Of a stretch of 64,000 nucleotides of DNA, positions 55,717 through 63,487 are shown in pieces. Source of the stretch: Sinorhizobium garamanticum (GTDB lineage: Bacteria; Pseudomonadota; Alphaproteobacteria; Rhizobiales; Rhizobiaceae); assembly GCF_029892065.1 (NCBI RefSeq), contig NZ_CP120373.1:3665001-3729000 (forward strand), in the 5' to 3' direction. Every line of letters starts with the position of its first letter. The stretch's first letter is position 1. Position numbers and translations under genes: made by a program. The notes beneath the pieces were generated by a model. That model ran no database searches. It was not told the origin of the DNA and saw nothing but the letters and a program-made list of their open reading frames with translations.

Positions 55717-56052
55717 TTAGCCTATGCGAGGGCAGCCTGGTCGATTTGCGAAGTATACGGTCGTGTATCGGCCACGGCGACCGACGCCGTCGACGACGAC
55801 CTGCCTGCGGGTAACGGATTCGACCTCAGGATCATCTAGACCCAGGGCGTAGGCGCGGCGAATGGCCTGGCGTTCGCTGCAACCGCGATTCGATCGATAG
55901 TCGTCGCGGTCATAATCTCGCTCGCGCATTCGCACATCGGGCCCGCCCGGGCCAAGATACAAGTCTATTGACTGGGCCGGCGAAGCAGATGGCAGGGCCA
56001 TAAGGGCACCGGCCACTGTTAATCCGGTTGCGAGAACCTTGCCGATGTTCAT
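55717..56052 (-). CDS. Small exported protein, unknown
   Basis: A 111-residue protein with a signal peptide (MNIGKVLATGLTVAGALMAL, cut after PAQ), a Gly/Arg/Asp-rich middle, then RGCSERQAIRRAYALGLDDPEVES, a short domain seen in other small rhizobial exported proteins, and a second Cys near the end (NRPGCPRIG) which may bond with the first. No named family is recognised. Confidence 0.7.
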   Translation of the reverse strand: MNIGKVLATGLTVAGALMALPSASPAQSIDLYLGPGGPDVRMRERDYDRDDYRSNRGCSERQAIRRAYALGLDDPEVESVTRRQVVVDGVGRRGRYTTVYFANRPGCPRIG

Positions 56053-56216
56053 GGCTTCTCCTCCATGTCCTCATTTAAGTCGTTGCTAAAGCTGAACGAT
56101 GCTGGAACGGATAAGTTCCAGGGGCGGCCGCCCCCAAGTCAGCTCAGCCCTGTCGCCGAGCACTCCTGCGTGGACCACGATGGCGGGTCAGCCTCTCGGA
56201 CTGCCTGTGGCGCGGT

Positions 56217-56417
56217 TCACGGGCCACCTGCCATCGATCCGACGACCACCATCACCACCGCGTCGACATCGATTTCACCATTGACGGTGAGTTTGCCTCT
56301 GGTTCGGCGGACACTGAGTTTCGAGGGATTTTCGGCTGCCTGCCGTTCAAGCTCTTCGGCGACCGCAGCAATCGCTTTCGCCTCCAATCTGTCCTGATTT
56401 AGATCGCTGGTACCCAT
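56217..56417 (-). CDS. Small conserved-looking protein, unknown
   Basis: A 66-residue soluble protein: helix QDRLEAKAIAAVAEELERQA, then two strands SKLSVRRTRGKLTVNGEIDV. It overlaps the upstream gene at 56399 by 19 bases on the same strand, as in a two-gene unit. Function unknown. Confidence 0.5.
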   Translation of the reverse strand: MGTSDLNQDRLEAKAIAAVAEELERQAAENPSKLSVRRTRGKLTVNGEIDVDAVVMVVVGSMAGGP

Positions 56418-56632
56418 TTCCAGAAAACGCCCTCCTTGCGCTCGGGATAATGCTTGAATTCACATTCGAATCGCCGGCCGTAGGACGCAGCTTCCGCCAA
56501 TGCTGCCGGAGCCGGCGGATTCATTCCCGTGCCCGGACCGAACCAGTCTTCAATGAGATCATCGGGAACATAGGTCCCTATCCTCAAAGGAAGACTGGCC
56601 AATACGAAATCCATCTCTTTTGGCGGTGGCAT
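56399..56632 (-). CDS. Small protein, unknown
   Basis: A 77-residue protein beginning MPPPKEMDFVLASLPLRIGT and ending with KEGVFWKWVPAI; Trp, Phe and Tyr content and lack of signal peptide suggest a small globular domain. AGGAG lies just upstream of the start codon on the minus strand. It overlaps the following gene (56217-56417). Function unknown. Confidence 0.55.
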   Translation of the reverse strand: MPPPKEMDFVLASLPLRIGTYVPDDLIEDWFGPGTGMNPPAPAALAEAASYGRRFECEFKHYPERKEGVFWKWVPAI

Positions 56633-56788
56633 GCGCTCCTCCTGACCAGACTAACAAGACAGCAGCCCGGAAGTTCCGCCCGCCTTGCTATGTCAGCCTC
56701 TCAGCCGCGTGTGCGCCAAGGCGGAAAGATCGCAGGCGCGAAGCTAAGGCTCGCAGCAAACCGTGCCGGACCTCGTGATTCGCAAGAC

Positions 56789-57535
56789 CTACGCCAGGAT
56801 CACGACGATCTTAAGCGACGAGGGTTCTACGATTACGATCCGGCCATCGGCCAGGACGAAGAAGCGGTAGCCCTCGTATTGTGGCACGATCTTCACGATA
56901 CGCGGCGGGAGTGGCCTCAGTTCGACGGTTTCGGGGACGGCTGCGCCGACCGTCACGTTGATATCAACATCGACGGGCTCAACATTCTCCTCTTTGATGA
57001 TCTGCGTGATTTCCGTCTTCTGTTCCACGGTCACGTTGACATCGCCGCCAGTGGTCTGGCCCTGCTGCGATTCATCCTGACCGGTTTCGCCTTGCGGCTG
57101 CTCGGTCTGCCCCTGATCGGGTTGCTGCTCGGTCTGGCCTTGATCCGGTTGCTGCTGGTCCGTTTGTCCTTCCGGAGGCTGCTGTTCGGTGTCGGGTTGG
57201 GTCGGCTGCTCCGCTTCGGGAGCGACTTGATCTTGCTGCTGTTGCTCCGGCGTGCCGGTATCGGGTTGCGGCTGCTGTCCGGTCCCACCCTGCTCAGCAT
57301 CAGGCTGCGGTTCTTCCATGGGCTGACCTGGCTGTTCGGTACCTTCACCTTCCGGTTGCGCTGGGGCACCCTGCGTGTCGGGCTGCTGGCCCTGCGCACC
57401 TCCTTGCGGACATTCGGTGCCTGCCGGACATTCGGTGGACTGTCCTTGTGCCGGCTGCTCGGTCTGCGCGAGAGCCGGCACGTAGGTGACGCCGAGGCTC
57501 AAAGCAATTGCACTCTTTATGAGGATACCTTTCAT
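56789..57535 (-). CDS. DUF1236 domain protein with Gln/Pro-rich repeat region
   Basis: From the start at 57535 (MKGILIKSAIALSLG) the product is 248 residues: a signal peptide cut after ALA, a 150-residue low-complexity stretch rich in Q, P, E, T and D with tandem units such as QPDQGQTEQ, then DUF1236 with PETVELRPLPPRIVKIVPQY and RFFVLADGRIVIVEPSSLKI. Two Cys sit near the mature N-terminus (TECPAGTECPQ). The domain is common in rhizobial envelope proteins; function unknown. It has a longer in-frame start at 57586 without a site. Confidence 0.85.
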   Translation of the reverse strand: MKGILIKSAIALSLGVTYVPALAQTEQPAQGQSTECPAGTECPQGGAQGQQPDTQGAPAQPEGEGTEQPGQPMEEPQPDAEQGGTGQQPQPDTGTPEQQQQDQVAPEAEQPTQPDTEQQPPEGQTDQQQPDQGQTEQQPDQGQTEQPQGETGQDESQQGQTTGGDVNVTVEQKTEITQIIKEENVEPVDVDINVTVGAAVPETVELRPLPPRIVKIVPQYEGYRFFVLADGRIVIVEPSSLKIVVILA

Positions 57536-58075
57536 CGGAAGTACTCCACGTAAAATCCCTTCCGGAGCCGAACCCGTTGGGTTCAAGAGTGTTCCAGCGA
57601 ACCCGCCGAAGGCAGCCCAAAATGGGCATGTATCGGACCTTAGTCCGACGCGGCACAGCCATAGGTCCTAAGGCCGTTGCGGAATGGTCCTCCCGACACA
57701 TATTGGCGGAATTGAGCGCCAACGGCGGACTATCCCCCGATGCCGGCGTGGGCGCGCGAGGTCCCAGGGCGACGCCCCAATAGTCCCTTCTGCCCCGTTC
57801 TGGGACCTTCATCTCTTCCTCGCGCGCTAAAGCTTATGGTTCGGCCCGGTTGCGTCAAAAAGCGGGACTCGGGCGCGATGACTAGCTTTGACACCGGCGG
57901 CGGTGCCGCACGCAACGTTCACGTGCCTGCGGCATAGCGGCCGTGATGATCGGTCAGCTACTTGTCATCAAGAGGTGGTCGTCGTCGGCTTCGTCTACTA
58001 CAGGGACAACTACTCGCATCGTGCCATTGTCACGCTCCCGTTACGTTCGGCAACTAAGGATAGCCCCATCGCCAT

Positions 58076-58134
58076 TGACCACGGATGTACTGGCAATGGC
58101 TGCAGGAAGGTCGGGTTTAGCCCGACCTTTTTTG
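58076..58134 (+). ncRNA. Terminator-ended module, possible small RNA 3' part (copy B)
   Basis: TGACCACGGATGTACTGGCA (58076-58095) is followed by the stem AAGGTCGGG / CCCGACCTT and six T (58107-58134). No plus-strand gene lies upstream within 500 bases, so the terminator must belong to an unlisted transcript. It matches copy A at 38691. The rest of 57536-58305 shows only the DUF1236 upstream region and no gene I can support. Confidence 0.45.
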
Positions 58135-58305
58135 TTGATCGGGGCACAGGCAGGGCGATCACGGATGAGGAGCCCATCTTCGCGCCGCCATTCTCCTCCC
58201 AATTCACGAAGGAGAAGTCGCGCCGACTAAACCGGAGGTGACTGACGCTACAGGCGGGCCGGTTTGACGCCGCCCAACAGGTCGAAATGCCAGGGGAAAG
58301 ACTTT

Positions 58306-58440
58306 CTACGATGCCGATGCAACAGAGATCGCAATGGCGTCTGTCGGCGCGCCCACCTCGGGTGCGATTGCGACCAATGTCACAAGCACGAGCAGTGCCG
58401 CACCTATTCCCATAAACAACTCGGTCAGATCGGCGTCCAT
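58306..58440 (-). CDS. 44-residue single-span membrane protein, unknown
   Basis: The minus strand has GGGGAG 7 bases before ATG 58440, then MDADLTELFMGIGAALLVLV and a further hydrophobic stretch TLVAIAPEVGAPTDAIAI, ending at TAG 58306. This is one membrane span with a short polar end, with codon usage like its neighbours. Too short for most gene finders. Function unknown. Confidence 0.55.
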   Translation of the reverse strand: MDADLTELFMGIGAALLVLVTLVAIAPEVGAPTDAIAISVASAS

Positions 58441-58681
58441 GGTCATCTCCCCGAATTCAGGCGGAAGGTATATTGGCCGTTCAATCGCCTGGGCTCAACT
58501 CTCAGATTTTAGTGGTTGAGGACCAGCACACGGAACCGACAAGACGCGTCTCGCGAAGGCCGCCTCAGAATGCCTGGCGAACAGACTTAGTCGCACCTGC
58601 AACCCTGTCTGGTCGCTCCGGTGGATTAACCACCGCTCGGCAACCTGCTATACATGTTACAACCGACTGGGGAGGGTGGCG

Positions 58682-59170
58682 ATGTCGACTTTCCGGAATG
58701 CAGTTGTCTCCTTACCTGGCAGAGAGCGCATAGCGAAAACGCCTTTTGGGGCCAAGGTTGTTATCCATGTCACGGCCGCCGAGACGGGAGGCGCTTTCGG
58801 GATGTGGGAAACCTTCACGCCCCCCGGGCCACGGCCCGGCTCCTCACACTCACACACGAGAGACCGAAGTGTTTCGCGTTATCCGTGGGCTCTATCGTTT
58901 CCAACGCGGTGATGAGGAGTTCGACGCACCCCCAGGAACAGTGGTCGTTCTGCCACCGCATGTGCAACACAGTTGGCGAAACATAGGCGACGAACCGAGC
59001 CAGATGTTCGGCACCGTCACGCCAGGGGGTTCGAACAATTGTTCATGGATATCGAGGCGTCTTGTGCCGACACTCCCGCGAAAATTGCAGTGATTCAAGC
59101 CCGCTTTGGAATAATCAACGATATGACGCTGGCTCTCGGATTGGCAAGCGCGGAGGGCGCAGCGCTATAA
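58682..59170 (+). pseudogene. Cupin-domain gene with two frameshifts
   Basis: Three frame pieces join to one protein of about 160 residues: MSTFRNAVVSLPGRERIAKT with GGAFGMWETFTPPG (frame from 58682), then HTHTRETEVFRVIRGLYRF and PGTVVVLPPHVQHSWRN, then FEQLFMDIEASCADTPAKIA to the stop at 59170. The HxHxRETE and PxxxxHSW blocks are cupin motifs 1 and 2. Breaks fall near the C6 run at 58823 and the G5 run at 59025, so either decay or homopolymer sequence error is possible. Confidence 0.75.
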
Positions 59171-59390
59171 CGGCCTGCCGGAGATCGACATCCTCTGCAT
59201 TAAGGAAACGCACTCGTCACCACTCCGGCCGCAGAGGACCTCGCAACCATCGACAAAACGAAGATTCCATTCGTCGGCAAGTGCCAACCAGTGGCAAGGA
59301 GCCCAGCTGAGACGTTGAGACCAGTTGAGCCGTTGAGAAAAGTATTGCGAGGGGCAAAGCGGTGTTCCTCGCAGCAGGAGGATCTTAAGT

Positions 59391-60935
59391 ATGGGACCGT
59401 TGTTCATAAATGCCGGCCTGCCAGTCTATCACGAGGGGATGCTGTTCGTGCGAATGAAGCCTCAGCCGCATCACCGGAGCTTGGAAGCCGCCGTTGCTGC
59501 TTCCCGCCCTCCACTTACCGCGGGTCTAGAGGCTTTGATCTTCTGTGAGCGGGCTGGATTGGTAAAGCGTGTGACGCCCGTCTCTCGTTCGTCCCCTCAC
59601 TACTTCAGTCGCATGCTGGTGCGACCGGCAAGAGAACCGGACTCCAAACTGGGGCCGCAGATAATTCCTGTCAGCGAGGAAGAAGGGGCGTCTGCATCGG
59701 CGTTGAGTCTGAACGCCGCCCTGGATGGACGGACTCCAGGCGGAGCGACCAGTCTGATTGAGCTCGCAAGCGATGCGGACGTCAGACAGCTTCAGGTTGC
59801 TCTCGCGGGCGATCCAAGCGTCGCATCTGTTTCCAGGGTCCCTTTTCGTTATCTTGCCGCGAGGTCGCCGCGCAGATCGGCTGGTTCGGCCAAGAAGAAA
59901 TCGCCGGCAGCGCCTCGCGGCCGGATTGCCGCAGTACCTCCCCTAGCCCACACGATGTGGAACCTGCGCAGGATCAGGTGGGACGAAGCGCGAAACCTGA
60001 ACGGATATGACGATGCGGGCAGCGTTAAGGTAGCCGTCCTCGATACCGGCATAGACGCCACCCATCCCGACCTCAGTGAGCAGGTGGCTCAGTACACTTA
60101 TGAGCATCCGGATCTTCCCGGCGCGAGCTCGTCTCAGGATCTCATCGGACATGGCACCCATGTAACGGGCACCATTGCGGCAACGATCAACAACGATCTC
60201 GGCATCAATGGAATATCGCGGGCGAGAATCCACGCCTGGAAGATCTTCGATGACCGCCCCGACCTGCTGACGTATCCAGATGGAACGGCGGAGTATGCTT
60301 ATTTCGTGGATCCGGTCATGTATCTACGCGCGCTTCTCGACTGCGCGGATGCGGGCATCGACGTCATCAATCTCTCGATCGGTGGTGCTGGGGCGCCCGA
60401 CCCGACAGAGAGCGCTGCCTTCGAGGAGCTGCTGGCAAATGGAACGACCGTCGTTGCGGCCATGGGGAACGACAGACGTGAAGGTAGTCCGATCTCATAT
60501 CCCGCAGCCATCCCGGGCGTAATCGCCGTCGGCGCAACAAACTTGCAGGATCGCGTCACCAACTTTTCCAACCGTGGCAATCACATAACGATCGCAGCTC
60601 CAGGTGAGGCAATCTGGTCGACGCTCCCGACCTATCCCGGGCAGATGGGTTGGAAGGCAGAAAGAGGACCGGACGGGCGTTGGAGACAGGGAAAGCCCGA
60701 CATTCGTGAAACGGACTATGACGCGTGGCCGGGCACCTCGATGGCAACGCCGCATGTTGCAGCGGCTGCAGCGCTCTACATCGCGAATGGTGGCGAACGA
60801 AGCCCTGCCGTGATCCGAAGCGCACTGGCTTCGAGCGCCGACAAGGTGCCCGCGATGGGTAACCAAGACTTCACGCCCGATTTCGGCTATGGTCGTCTTA
60901 ACTTGGAACAGCTCATCGCCGGCATAAGCCAATGA
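59391..60935 (+). CDS. Subtilisin-like (S8) serine peptidase, no signal peptide
   Basis: A 514-residue protein behind CAGGAGG. The S8 triad is Asp218 (VAVLDTGID), His254 (GHGTHVTGTIA) and Ser450 (PGTSMATPHVAAA), with the oxyanion Asn360 (AAMGN). Residues 1-155 are a separate N-terminal region whose two halves (GMLFVRMK...LVKRVTPV and SLIELASDADVRQLQVALAG...VASVSRVPFRYL) resemble a propeptide-type alpha/beta fold; 156-180 is a basic linker. There is no signal peptide, so it should act in the cytoplasm. The stop overlaps the next gene as ATGA. Confidence 0.9.
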   Translation: MGPLFINAGLPVYHEGMLFVRMKPQPHHRSLEAAVAASRPPLTAGLEALIFCERAGLVKRVTPVSRSSPHYFSRMLVRPAREPDSKLGPQIIPVSEEEGASASALSLNAALDGRTPGGATSLIELASDADVRQLQVALAGDPSVASVSRVPFRYLAARSPRRSAGSAKKKSPAAPRGRIAAVPPLAHTMWNLRRIRWDEARNLNGYDDAGSVKVAVLDTGIDATHPDLSEQVAQYTYEHPDLPGASSSQDLIGHGTHVTGTIAATINNDLGINGISRARIHAWKIFDDRPDLLTYPDGTAEYAYFVDPVMYLRALLDCADAGIDVINLSIGGAGAPDPTESAAFEELLANGTTVVAAMGNDRREGSPISYPAAIPGVIAVGATNLQDRVTNFSNRGNHITIAAPGEAIWSTLPTYPGQMGWKAERGPDGRWRQGKPDIRETDYDAWPGTSMATPHVAAAAALYIANGGERSPAVIRSALASSADKVPAMGNQDFTPDFGYGRLNLEQLIAGISQ

Positions 60936-61183
60936 CGGACATCGTGTTCACCATCCGGGCGAGCGTGAGCATCGAACAGCGAGCTCGCGTTCTCACTAAG
61001 ATTCAAGCTATGCCAGACGTCGAACTGGCAGGCCCGATTAAGCGCGATAGCAGCAGCGAAACCCTGCAACGAATTCACTTCGCTCGACTAAGAGAGCATT
61101 CCGAGGCGACGAGCTGCCTGTCAGCAATACGAGAGCTGCCGGAGGTGGAAAGTGCAAATCTGCCGGCTCGAAGAGGTTTATAA
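60932..61183 (+). CDS. Small companion of the S8 peptidase, possible inhibitor or chaperone
   Basis: An 83-residue protein starting MTDIVFTIRASVSIEQRARV, four bases inside the end of the peptidase gene. The order strand (DIVFTIR), helix (IEQRARVLTKIQAM), strand (VELAGPI), strand (TLQRIHFARL), helix (EATSCLSAIREL), strand (VESANLP) is the ferredoxin-like beta-alpha-beta-beta-alpha-beta layout of subtilisin propeptides and I9 inhibitors. Translation coupling supports a functional pair. Function is inferred from layout and position only. Confidence 0.6.
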   Translation: MTDIVFTIRASVSIEQRARVLTKIQAMPDVELAGPIKRDSSSETLQRIHFARLREHSEATSCLSAIRELPEVESANLPARRGL

Positions 61184-61259
61184 CCCGAGCGTAGCGCTGC
61201 CGCTCGATACCAAGTGACAACGAATGAGGCCCATTTCGGCGACGCCTCCGGGGAATACC

Positions 61260-62147
61260 CTATCCCATCGGTTGCTGCGTAGTTCGAGCTTTTCGTTCCT
61301 TCGCCCTCGCCTTCCTCCTGGCCTCGCGCAGTTCCTCGATCGTTGGTTGCCACCAACCACGTTCAACCTCGCAGGTTCCCGGCTCGGTTTTCGAAGGCCA
61401 GGTTCGGACGAGTTCGTCCAAGCTGGGCGCACGCCATCTTCCCCAAATGTGTTCATCGGTGACCTCGCGGTAAACATCAGCGACGAGGTCTCGATCGACG
61501 ACTTCACCGGTGACCTCAGTGATGACAATGATCCCATAGCTGGTGGTCGAGACCGGCTTACCGATTGGTGGCAAATCGTCGGCAGACAATGGGATACGGC
61601 GACGCCGCCTCTCCGCGGATCGGCGTCGTGCCGCCCTCTCCTCCGCGGTTCCCTTGCGCGCCTCAGCGCGCTTGCGCCGTTCCTCAGGTTCGTTGCGCTT
61701 TGCCTCTTCCTCAATCACCTTCCAATGCCGCCGAAGGTCGTCGTAGGAGGCGAACGGCACGCGCCATGCTTTGACTGCCGGCTGCCATTGAGCAAACGGC
61801 ACCTGACGGAGCTCGTCGACGATCTTTCGTGAGTACGGCGTGCGAATCCGGAAGCCATTGTTGTCGACCTTCAGGTACGGGCTGAGAATGGGTTCGAACG
61901 CGTAAGCATCACGGCCCTTCTGGTCGGCGTAGGGATCTTTTCTCGACGTTTCTCTCGCCAGCCAGCGATTGATCCTGCGCCCTGCCGTGGATCCGGGAAC
62001 AAACCACGCCTTGCGCTCCTCGCTCCATCGAGCCCGCGGAAACGTCTCGCGAAAGCGCTGGACGGTCATCCGGTCAAATGGAAAGCTGACAGTCTCGCCA
62101 ACCTTGCCGTCGCCGTCCTCTTGATGGGTGTCTGCTTCGTCCTCCAT
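61260..62147 (-). CDS. Protein with two HARP-like modules, unknown
   Basis: A 295-residue protein with two similar modules at about residues 19-65 (VSFPFDRMTVQRFRETFP, ending KAWFVPG) and 98-149 (GFRIRTPYSRKIVDELRQVP, ending KAWRVPFASYDDLRRHW). Their pattern recalls the HARP/DNA-annealing modules of SMARCAL1-type helicases. A strongly basic helix (RRKRAEARKGTAEERAARRR, 157-190) and a Trp-rich C-terminus follow. No helicase domain is present. A nucleic-acid role is inferred. Confidence 0.6.
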   Translation of the reverse strand: MEDEADTHQEDGDGKVGETVSFPFDRMTVQRFRETFPRARWSEERKAWFVPGSTAGRRINRWLARETSRKDPYADQKGRDAYAFEPILSPYLKVDNNGFRIRTPYSRKIVDELRQVPFAQWQPAVKAWRVPFASYDDLRRHWKVIEEEAKRNEPEERRKRAEARKGTAEERAARRRSAERRRRRIPLSADDLPPIGKPVSTTSYGIIVITEVTGEVVDRDLVADVYREVTDEHIWGRWRAPSLDELVRTWPSKTEPGTCEVERGWWQPTIEELREARRKARAKERKARTTQQPMG

Positions 62148-62290
62148 GCTGCAGATGCCTTCAATTGTTCGGCTGTCCTATTCCGAACGCGCGGGCTAAG
62201 AAAAGGATGCTTAATTCAACGGGATGTTCCTAGCGCGGACATCTGGCCGCTTGTCGGCGGAGCCCGCGAACGCCGGCCCTGCTCGTGGCC

Positions 62291-62394
62291 CTACCGCGCC
62301 GTGCGTCCTTTGAGACACGCAAAGGTCGCCAAGCACTTCGAACTGCTACATGATTTGTCCTCAAATCGATTCCGATTTGAGGAATCATGCATAG
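62291..62394 (+). repeat. RIME1-like intergenic repeat, copy 7
   Basis: CTACCGCGCCGTGCGTCC, core CACTTCGAACTGCTACATG and a very clean second palindrome CTCAAATCGATTCCGATTTGAG. It lies just upstream of the exonuclease gene, which another copy follows. A partial short palindromic repeat (GGGAAAACCGC) is at 62409-62419. Confidence 0.85.
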
Positions 62395-62428
62395 TGGCTG
62401 CGCGGGAAAACCGCTCTAGGTCGTATGC

Positions 62429-62965
62429 ATGATCGTATTCGTGGATTTTGAAGCATCGTCTCTCGCCAAGGCAAGCTTTCCGGTTGAAGTCGCGTGGGTG
62501 TTCGAGAGTGGCGCGGCCCGCACCAGCCTCATCCGCCCAGCTTCCGGTTGGGACGACTGGTCCGCCGACGCAGAATCGATACATGGCATATCGAAGAGCC
62601 TGCTCGAGGCAGAGGGCGTACCTGTTGAAATCATCGCCACGGAAATGGTCGAGAGCCTGTCCGGCCACCAGCTATATGCGAGCGCGCCGTCTTGGGACGG
62701 AAAGTGGCTAAGCGTGCTCCTACGAACTGCGGGCTTTCCGCGTCATGCGCTGAGACTCAGCCATTCCCATGATGCCTTCGTCGAGGCTGCTCGAGCGATC
62801 CTTGGTCACGACATAGCGGACGCTGTTGTTGATGGGCTCGTATCAACGGTCGTCAAGATCATGGAGCCCGCGGTCGCCCCCCATCGCGCCCTACCAGACG
62901 CAACGCTCGAACTGGAGCGGTGGCGACGCATCCAGAAAGAGGCCGCTTCATTGGCGTTGGAGTAG
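62429..62965 (+). CDS. DnaQ-like (DEDDh) 3'-5' exonuclease
   Basis: The 178-residue protein has the DEDDh residues: Asp6 and Glu8 (VDFEAS), the SIHGIS block at 50-55, Asp90 (SAPSWDGKW) and His152/Asp157 (HRALPDA). Such small exonucleases trim DNA or RNA 3' ends. The usual transcript context is absent: it stands alone between two RIME-like repeats 30 bases upstream and directly downstream. The start has only a weak TAGG site. Confidence 0.75.
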   Translation: MIVFVDFEASSLAKASFPVEVAWVFESGAARTSLIRPASGWDDWSADAESIHGISKSLLEAEGVPVEIIATEMVESLSGHQLYASAPSWDGKWLSVLLRTAGFPRHALRLSHSHDAFVEAARAILGHDIADAVVDGLVSTVVKIMEPAVAPHRALPDATLELERWRRIQKEAASLALE

Positions 62966-63072
62966 TCTAAAGCGCCGCGCGTCCAATCGGACGCGCAAAG
63001 ATCGCTGTAGCACTTTGAATTACTGCATGATTTTGTCCTTAGATCGATTCCGATCTAAGGAATCACGCAGTG
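62966..63072 (+). repeat. RIME1-like intergenic repeat, copy 8
   Basis: It begins at the base after the exonuclease stop: AAAGCGCCGCGCGTCC, core CACTTTGAATTACTGCATG, second palindrome TTAGATCGATTCCGATCTAA closed by AATCACGCAGTG. The gap from 63073 to 63487 shows no further gene or repeat I can support. Confidence 0.87.
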
Positions 63073-63487
63073 ACTACGGTTGTCGAACTTGGACTGCGCC
63101 GCACCTCACATTGTCCAGCGATTTCCCTGTCAAATCAGGAAGATAGATATAGCCCGTCACATCGGCTCGGAATCTGATCCCTAGTAAAATCACAATAAAA
63201 TCGGCCGTTCGGCATGGACATGCGGATCGTCGTCACGTCCGCTCGGATTCGCGAAGAGGTTTGTCAGATCGCTTCGGAGTCGCTGAAACGGGCGATTTGC
63301 AGCTTCGGGGACACCGCTCAGATTCGGTCGTCGGCGTAAATGGTTGCCGCTAGATTTCTTGGTTCTCAGCACGGGGGTACAGCGTTCGTTCACGAGTTCG
63401 ACCTGAGTTCCCGTATTTTTGTCGGCGCTCCGACACTTCCACTAAACACAGCCGCTGCTCTGCGATGAGCAACGCGACGGCTTGCTG

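Noticed and set aside
63215..63340. A 41-codon plus-strand frame after the last RIME-like repeat
   Set aside because: No ribosome site, no hydrophobic or domain pattern, and short enough to occur by chance in GC-rich DNA.
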